Origin: DASUZD01 sp036377055
GTDB taxonomy: Bacteria; Actinomycetota; Thermoleophilia; Gaiellales; Gaiellaceae
NCBI GenBank assembly: GCA_036377055.1
Contig: DASUZD010000158.1
Location: 1 to 10,862, forward strand
Direction of reading: 5' to 3'
DNA length: 10,862 bases
Below the pieces are notes generated by a model. That model made no database searches and had not been told where the DNA came from. It was given only the letters and a program-made list of their open reading frames with translations. Position numbers and translations under genes: made by a program. How positions within the stretch are numbered: the first letter of the stretch is position 1; the number at the start of each line of letters is the position of its first letter. Positions 1-4,742 of this stretch are shown here, one piece after another.

Positions 1-592
1 CGTCGACGTGCTCGGCGTCCGGTTCCGGGATCTCGAGCTTCGCTAACTCGGTCGGGTCGCCGCCGATGACGCCCGGGAAGTTCATCATCTCGGCGAGCCC
101 GAGCACCCGTCGCCGGCGCAGCAGGCTCTCGAGGTCGCCCGCGCGGAGCGGCCTGCGCGGCGACTCGAACTGGGAGGCCGGGATGCACGACGACGCCATG
201 AAGAAGTAGTCGAGCGGCAGGCCGTCGCACGCGTCGAGGAGCCAGTGGACGCCGTCCGTCCCGAGCACGTTGGCGAGCTCGTGCGGATCGAGCACGACCG
301 CGGTCGTGCCGAGCGGGAGGACGAGGCGCGCGAACTCGTCGGGGAGGAGCTTCGTCGATTCGAGGTGCATGTGCGAGTCGACGAACCCGGGCACGACGAA
401 GCGGCCGGACGCGTCGAGCACTTCGCGGCCGTCGTAGTCGCCGAGGCCGGCGATCCAGCCGTCCGCGATCGCGACGTCGGCCTCGAGCCACTCGCGCGTG
501 AAGACCGAGAGGACGCGGCCGCCGCGCACGACGAGATCGGCGGGCTCGTCGCCGCGGGCGACAGCCAAGCGTCGGGCGAGATCGACGGCCAT
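1..592 (-). CDS. ade: Adenine deaminase, N-terminal part (runs off the left edge)
   Basis: Hydrolyses adenine to hypoxanthine and ammonia; a cytosolic metal-dependent amidohydrolase. The first 197 residues are visible, read from an ATG at 592 preceded by GAGAGGA about 9 bases upstream. A beta-rich amidohydrolase N-terminus (residues about 18-65) leads into PGFVDSHMHLEST (residues 68-80), whose His74 and His76 match the metal-binding HxH of the family. This is followed by a GTTAVVLDPHELANVLG block (residues 95-111) and EMMNFPGVIGG (168-178), both typical of adenine deaminases rather than other amidohydrolases. The remaining two-thirds lie outside the window. It is divergent from a xanthine-dehydrogenase-type operon, which would use its product hypoxanthine, so the two units fit one purine-degradation pathway. 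Family assignment is strong; substrate preference within the family is inferred. Confidence 0.95.
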   Translation of the reverse strand, partial: MAVDLARRLAVARGDEPADLVVRGGRVLSVFTREWLEADVAIADGWIAGLGDYDGREVLDASGRFVVPGFVDSHMHLESTKLLPDEFARLVLPLGTTAVVLDPHELANVLGTDGVHWLLDACDGLPLDYFFMASSCIPASQFESPRRPLRAGDLESLLRRRRVLGLAEMMNFPGVIGGDPTELAKLEIPEPDAEHVD

Positions 593-624
593 CGAAGGAG
601 ATCCTCTCGGCAGCGCAGTACGCT

Positions 625-1422
625 TTGCAACCGTTGGACGTGCTCAGCCCCCGCACGCTCGCCGAAGCGCTCCGCCTGAAGGCCGAGCGACCCGACTGCC
701 TCCCGATCCAGGGAGGCACCGACGTGATGGTCGAGCTCAACTTCGACCGGCAGCGGCCGGAGGCGCTTCTGAACCTCAACGAAGTGGCCGAGCTCCGCGG
801 TTGGTCGCGCAGGAACGGGACGATCCGGCTCGGCGCGGGGCTTACCTACGCGGAGGCGATGGAGTCCGAGCTCGCCGAGGCGCTGCCCGCGCTCGCCGAG
901 GCGTCGCGCACCGTGGGCGGCCCGCAGATCCGGAACCGCGGCACGATCGGCGGCAACCTCGGGACGGCCTCGCCGGCGGGCGACGCGCTGCCGCCGCTGC
1001 TCGTCCGCGACGGGATCGTCGAGCTCGCGAGCGTCCGAGGCACCCGAGAGCTGCCGCTGACGGAGTTCCTCGTCGGCCCGAAGCGGAGCGCGCTCGCCGC
1101 CGACGAGCTGATCCTCGCCGTCGCGGTGCGGCCAGGCGACGGCCGCGAGACGTTCATGAAGATCGGTCCGCGGAACGCGATGGTGATCTCGGTCGTCTCG
1201 CTCGCGCTGGCGGTGGACGGGGACGAGATTCGGGCGTCGTTCGGGTCGGCGGGGCCTGTCCCCGGGCTCGTCTCGGCGCCGCTCCCCGACCGGAACGACC
1301 TGCCCGAGCGCGTCGCCGCCGCCGCGAGCCCGATCGACGACGTGCGGGGCACGGCCGCCTACCGCCGCCATGCGCTCCGCGTCCTCACGCTGCGCGCCCT
1401 CGACCGGTGCCTCGCCGCGTGA
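625..1422 (+). CDS. xdhB: Xanthine dehydrogenase-type FAD-binding subunit
   Basis: The FAD-carrying middle subunit of a molybdenum hydroxylase, passing electrons from the 2Fe-2S clusters to NAD or another acceptor. The 265-aa product has the two FAD motifs of the CO-dehydrogenase/XDH medium-subunit family: PIQGGTDV (residues 27-34) and TIGGNLGTASPAGD (107-120), preceded by VGGPQIRNRG. It then has the usual C-terminal domain (FMKIGPRNAMVISVVSLALA). Length is slightly below the usual 280-290. The start is TTG at 625; no ATG or GTG fits, and the only purine-rich tract (AAGGAG, 595-600) is about 24 bases upstream, too far for a classical site, so start confidence is moderate. The stop overlaps the next gene's GTG by 4 bases. 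The symbol follows E. coli; B. subtilis calls the equivalent pucC. Confidence 0.92.
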   Translation: MQPLDVLSPRTLAEALRLKAERPDCLPIQGGTDVMVELNFDRQRPEALLNLNEVAELRGWSRRNGTIRLGAGLTYAEAMESELAEALPALAEASRTVGGPQIRNRGTIGGNLGTASPAGDALPPLLVRDGIVELASVRGTRELPLTEFLVGPKRSALAADELILAVAVRPGDGRETFMKIGPRNAMVISVVSLALAVDGDEIRASFGSAGPVPGLVSAPLPDRNDLPERVAAAASPIDDVRGTAAYRRHALRVLTLRALDRCLAA

Positions 1423-1874
1423 GGATCTCGCTCACCGTCAACGGCGACGCGCACGAGGCCGACGTCTGGGAGGGCGAGAGCCTGCTCTTCGTGCTCCGCG
1501 AGCGCCTCGGCTTCCCCGGCTCGAAGAACGCGTGCGAGCAGGGCGAGTGCGGCTCGTGCTCGGTCCTCCTCGACGGCAGCCTCGTCTGCGCCTGCCTCGT
1601 CCTCGCGGCACAGGCCGACGGGCACGAGGTGCAGACCGTCGAGGGGCTGGCGCAAGACGGCGAGCTGCACCGTGTGCAGCAGGCATTCGTCGATGCGGGC
1701 GCGGTCCAGTGCGGCTTTTGCACACCGGGCTTCGTCGTCGCCGCGGCCGACCTGCTCGCGCGGAACCCCGACCCGAACGACGACGAGCTCCGCGAAGCGC
1801 TCTCCGGCAACCTCTGCCGCTGCACGGGCTACGCGAAGATCTTCGACGCCGTCCGCATCGCGGCGGGGCGATGA
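1419..1874 (+). CDS. xdhC: Xanthine dehydrogenase-type 2Fe-2S subunit
   Basis: Small iron-sulfur subunit of the molybdenum hydroxylase, carrying two 2Fe-2S clusters that link the molybdenum centre to FAD. The 151-aa product shows a complete cysteine pattern. The plant-ferredoxin-type cluster has Cys39, Cys44, Cys47 and Cys59 (CEQGECGSC plus a distal Cys). The second cluster has Cys98 and Cys101 (QCGFCTPG), and Cys133 and Cys135 (NLCRCTGY). Start is GTG 1419 inside the GTGA that ends the FAD gene, the only start that preserves the native N-terminus (ISLTVNGD). The stop overlaps the phosphatase ATG (ATGA, 1871-1874), implying translational coupling. In some species xdhC denotes the cofactor-insertion factor; here it follows E. 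coli usage (B. subtilis pucE). The family is certain; the substrate of the complex rests on the neighbours. Confidence 0.95.
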   Translation: MRISLTVNGDAHEADVWEGESLLFVLRERLGFPGSKNACEQGECGSCSVLLDGSLVCACLVLAAQADGHEVQTVEGLAQDGELHRVQQAFVDAGAVQCGFCTPGFVVAAADLLARNPDPNDDELREALSGNLCRCTGYAKIFDAVRIAAGR

Positions 1875-2233
1875 AGATCCTGTTCGTCTGCGCCGGGAAC
1901 ATCTGTCGGAGCCCGTTCGCGGAGGCGCTCGCGCGACGCCTTGCGAGCGAGCGAGGGCTGGACGTCGAGTTCGAGAGCGCCGGCGAGATCGCGCTCGAGG
2001 GCGATCGGTGCCCGCGCGACGCCGTCGCCGCGGCGAGGCGGCACGGCATCGATCTCACGACCCACCGCGCGCGCCGTTTGCGGGCGGAGCACAAGGCGGC
2101 GGTTGACGAGGTCGTCCCGCTCTTCGACGTCCCGGACCCGATCGGCCGCGGCCCCGATGCCTATCGCGACGCGTACGAAGTGCTCCGCGAGCGGATCGAC
2201 GAGCTGCTCGACCGCGTGGGCGGAGGCAGATGA
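1871..2233 (+). CDS. Compact low-molecular-weight protein tyrosine phosphatase
   Basis: A 120-aa member of the LMW-PTP/ArsC-type phosphatase fold. The N-terminus carries the P-loop with nucleophile Cys7 and Arg13 in the CX5RS pattern (CAGNICRS), then ESAG (35-38) and GIDLTTHRARRL (59-70), both typical of the family. A DVPDP motif (86-90) supplies the likely general acid, Asp89. It is about 30 residues shorter than usual. The missing part is the segment after the THRARRL helix that normally holds an ADLVLAM-like strand: here AVDEVV runs almost directly into PLFDVPDP. It overlaps the 2Fe-2S gene and the molybdopterin-subunit gene by 4 bases each (ATGA both sides), so it is embedded in the enzyme operon. 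It could act on a phosphoprotein or small phosphate ester, or be an arsenate-reductase relative. Its link to purine oxidation is unknown. Confidence 0.88.
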   Translation: MKILFVCAGNICRSPFAEALARRLASERGLDVEFESAGEIALEGDRCPRDAVAAARRHGIDLTTHRARRLRAEHKAAVDEVVPLFDVPDPIGRGPDAYRDAYEVLRERIDELLDRVGGGR

Positions 2234-4446
2234 CGGCTCCGGTCGAGAAGCTCCAGCTCGGCAGGATCGGCGAGACCGTCGCCCGGGCCGACGCGATCCC
2301 GAAGGTTGCGGGCGAGTTCGCCTACTCGAGCGACCTCAACGCGGCGGGGATGCTCTGGGGTCACACCGTCCGCAGCCCGCACGCGCATGCGCGCATCGCC
2401 GCGATCGACGTGAGCGAGGCGGTCGGCATGCCCGGCGTGCACGCCGTCCTCAGGCACGAGGACGTCCCTGGCGCGCCGAGGTACGGCCTCGAGTTTCCCG
2501 ACCAGCCGGTGCTGGCGAGCGACCGCGTGCGCTACTTCGGCGAGCCGGTCGCGCTCGTCGCGGCCGAGCATCCGGAGCAGGCGCGCCGGGCGGCCGCGAA
2601 GGTGCGCGTCGAGTACGAGCCGCTCGAGCCGGTGGTCGATCCAGAGCGCGCGACCGAGCAGGAGCCGCTGCACCCCGACCGGCCGACCGCCGGCCACGGC
2701 TACCGCGACGACCCGCGCCCGAACGTCGTCCGCTCGCTCGTGATCCGCCACGGCGACCCGGACACCGAGGGAGAGGTCTCCGTCTCAGGCGTCTACGAGG
2801 TCGGGATTCAGGACCAGGCCTTCCTCGGGCCGGAGTCGGGGCTGGCCGTCCCCGACGGCGAGGGCGGCGTCGACATCTACGTCGCGACGCAGTGGCTGCA
2901 CGTCGACCGCGACCAGATCGCTCCGTGCCTAGGGCTCGAGCCGGAGCGCGTGCGGATCCACCTCGCCGGCGTGGGCGGCGCGTTCGGCGGGCGCGAGGAC
3001 CTCTCGATGCAGATCCACGGCGCGCTCCTCGCCCTGCACACGAACCGGCCGGTGAAGATCGTCTACTCGCGCGAGGAGTCGTTCTTCGGCCACGTCCACC
3101 GCCACCCCGCGAAGATCTGGGCCGAGCACCGGGCGACGCGCGAGGGGAAGCTCGTCTGCATCCGGATGCGGATCCTGCTCGACGGCGGCGCCTACGCCTC
3201 GAGCTCCACGGCCGTCACGTCGAATGCGGCCTCGTTTGCCTGCGGCCCGTACTCGGTGGAGAACGCGCTCGTCGACTGCACGTGCGTGTACACGAACAAC
3301 CCGCCGTGCGGCGCGATGCGCGGCTTCGGCGCCGTCCAGGTGTGCTTCGCGCACGAGGCGCAGATGGACAGGCTCGCCGCCGAGCTCGGGATCGACCCGA
3401 TCGAGCTCCGCCTCCTGAACGCGCTGAAGCCGGGCGACACGCTGCCGACGGGCCAGCGCATCACCGGCACGCTGCCGGTCGCCGACGTGATCCGCCGTGC
3501 AGCCGCGCTGCCGGTGCCCGAGCCGGAGGAGCTGCCGCGCGACCCGCTCAGGCTCCCGGGTGGCTCCGGCAACACGACGCGCGGACAAGGCGTGCAGCGC
3601 GGAGTCGGCTTCGCGGTCGGGTTCAAGAACCTTTGCTACTCGGAGGGCTTCGACGACTTCTGCACGGCGCGCGTCCGGCTGCTCGAGAACGGCGCCGCCG
3701 AGGTCCACTGCGCCGCCGCCGAGGTCGGGCAGGGCGTGAACGGCGTCATCCTCCAGGTCGCGCGCGAGGAGCTCGGCACCGACGACGTCGCCCTCGCGCC
3801 CGGCACGACGGCGGAGGTCGGCTCGGCGGGCTCCGCGTCCGCGTCGAGGATGACGTGGATGGCCGCCGGCGCGGTGCGGACGGCGTGCCGGGCGGCGCTC
3901 GAGGAGCGCGAGCGGCGCGGCGGCGGCGAGGTCGACGTGGAGCGGATCTACCGCCACCCGAGGACGACGCCGCTCGATCCGGAGACCGGCCAGATCACCG
4001 GCGAGCGCGCCCACGTCGCCTACGCATGCGCCGCGATGCGCGTCGTCGCCGAGGTCGACGTCGACCTGGGGCTGACGCGCGTCGTCTGGATCGGGACCGC
4101 TCAGGACGTCGGCCGCGCGCTGAACCCGCAGGCCGTCGAGGGCCAGATCGAGGGCGGCGCCGCGCAGGGGCTCGGGCTCGCGCTGATGGAGGAGATCCAG
4201 ACGCGCGACGGCCTGATCACGAACGCGAGCTTCACCGACTACCTCATCCCGACCACGCTGGACATGCCCCCGGTGGACTCCGAGCTCGTGGAAGACCCCG
4301 AGCCGGACGCGCCCTACGGCGCGAAGGGCGTCGGCGAGCCGCCGACCGTCGTCTCGACCGCGGCGATCGTCTCGGCGCTCCGCGCTGCGACCGGGCAACC
4401 CCTCTCGCGCGTTCCTGTCCGCGTCGACGACATCGTCGGGCTCTGA
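2230..4446 (+). CDS. xdhA: Xanthine dehydrogenase-type molybdopterin-binding subunit
   Basis: Catalytic subunit that binds the molybdenum cofactor and hydroxylates purines (hypoxanthine to xanthine to urate). The 738-aa product begins with the aldehyde-oxidase/XDH a/b hammerhead domain (residues about 18-130, with KVAGEFAYSSDL, HAVLRHEDVPG and YFGEPVALVAAE). The cofactor domains follow: GVGGAFGGRED (247-257), AMRGFGAVQ (362-370), EVGQGVNGV (498-506), IEGGAAQGLG (640-649) and AKGVGEPPTV (698-707). Glu703 in the last motif matches the catalytic Glu (bovine Glu1261), Glu256 the bovine Glu802 position and Phe366 the Phe914 position. Length fits separate-subunit bacterial enzymes (PucD/XdhA). The ATG lies in an ATGA overlap with the phosphatase. 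Xanthine/hypoxanthine as substrate is inferred from the divergent ade; related enzymes hydroxylate other N-heterocycles. Confidence 0.94.
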   Translation: MTAPVEKLQLGRIGETVARADAIPKVAGEFAYSSDLNAAGMLWGHTVRSPHAHARIAAIDVSEAVGMPGVHAVLRHEDVPGAPRYGLEFPDQPVLASDRVRYFGEPVALVAAEHPEQARRAAAKVRVEYEPLEPVVDPERATEQEPLHPDRPTAGHGYRDDPRPNVVRSLVIRHGDPDTEGEVSVSGVYEVGIQDQAFLGPESGLAVPDGEGGVDIYVATQWLHVDRDQIAPCLGLEPERVRIHLAGVGGAFGGREDLSMQIHGALLALHTNRPVKIVYSREESFFGHVHRHPAKIWAEHRATREGKLVCIRMRILLDGGAYASSSTAVTSNAASFACGPYSVENALVDCTCVYTNNPPCGAMRGFGAVQVCFAHEAQMDRLAAELGIDPIELRLLNALKPGDTLPTGQRITGTLPVADVIRRAAALPVPEPEELPRDPLRLPGGSGNTTRGQGVQRGVGFAVGFKNLCYSEGFDDFCTARVRLLENGAAEVHCAAAEVGQGVNGVILQVAREELGTDDVALAPGTTAEVGSAGSASASRMTWMAAGAVRTACRAALEERERRGGGEVDVERIYRHPRTTPLDPETGQITGERAHVAYACAAMRVVAEVDVDLGLTRVVWIGTAQDVGRALNPQAVEGQIEGGAAQGLGLALMEEIQTRDGLITNASFTDYLIPTTLDMPPVDSELVEDPEPDAPYGAKGVGEPPTVVSTAAIVSALRAATGQPLSRVPVRVDDIVGL

Positions 4447-4448
4447 AG

Positions 4449-4533
4449 GCTTGACTCGGGTTAGCCCGTGTGGGACGCTCGCTGCGGTAGAGCATTCGTA
4501 GCCAGAGGCTCGGGGAGGGCAGCTTGACTCGGG
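4449..4533 (+). repeat. 12-bp direct repeat GCTTGACTCGGG, two copies 73 bp apart
   Basis: GCTTGACTCGGG occurs at 4449-4460, just after the molybdopterin-subunit stop, and again at 4522-4533, where its TTG is the proposed start of the 57-aa ORF. TTGACT resembles a bacterial -35 hexamer, but no convincing -10 box lies 16-18 bases downstream of either copy. The first copy also forms a short CGGG-TTAG-CCCG inverted repeat (4457-4468), too weak to call a terminator. Role unknown. Confidence 0.5.
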
Positions 4534-4697
4534 GCGGTAACGGCGGCGAGGGATTCGGGCCGCCGGACGAGCATCTTCGCGAGGAGCTGCGGCGCCAGTT
4601 CGGCGAAGTGCCGCCCGAGAGCCCTTCGGAGCCGCCCGAGAAGCCGCGGGAAGACGAGGAGGCCGAGGAGCCCCCCAAGGAGGGGGACGCAGAGTGA
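4524..4697 (+). CDS. Small acidic protein of unknown function (57 aa, TTG start)
   Basis: A 57-codon frame starting at TTG 4524, with a good ribosome-binding site (CGGGGAGGG, 4511-4519) four bases before the start. The product is hydrophilic and strongly acidic. The N-terminal third is Gly-rich, a short charged helix follows (DEHLREELRRQFGE, residues 15-28), and the C-terminal half is a Pro/Glu-rich tail (about residues 30-57). There is no signal peptide, membrane segment or cysteine. It ends 45 bases before the start of the beta-propeller gene and is in the same direction, so it could be the first gene of that cluster. I do not recognise a family. In GC-rich DNA an open frame this short can occur by chance; the site and spacing favour a real gene, but only moderately. 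Confidence 0.48.
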   Translation: MTRGGNGGEGFGPPDEHLREELRRQFGEVPPESPSEPPEKPREDEEAEEPPKEGDAE

Positions 4698-4710
4698 CGC
4701 AGTGACGCAG
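4686..4710 (+). repeat. Short tandem GACGCAG repeat at the 3' end of the small ORF
   Basis: GACGCAG occurs at 4686-4692, 4696-4702 and 4704-4710; the last two form a perfect GTGACGCA tandem with an 8-base step. The stop codon of the 57-aa ORF (4695-4697) falls inside it. It may be simple replication slippage; no regulatory role is evident. Confidence 0.5.
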
Positions 4711-4742
4711 ACCGTCCCGGCGTACTAGAGGAAGGAGCCGCC

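Noticed and set aside
85..1371. Long minus-strand open frame (428 codons) across ade and the FAD-subunit gene
   Set aside because: It runs in the wrong frame over ade and antisense to the FAD gene. The translation is Arg/Ser-rich low complexity typical of GC-rich shadow frames, while the real genes in these places have clear family motifs.
1941..4454. 837-codon plus-strand frame overlapping the phosphatase and molybdopterin-subunit genes
   Set aside because: Arg/Ala-rich out-of-frame shadow of the 738-aa molybdopterin subunit, which carries the conserved cofactor motifs.
4457..4468. CGGG-TTAG-CCCG as a transcription terminator after the molybdopterin-subunit gene
   Set aside because: Only a 4-bp stem and no T-tract downstream.
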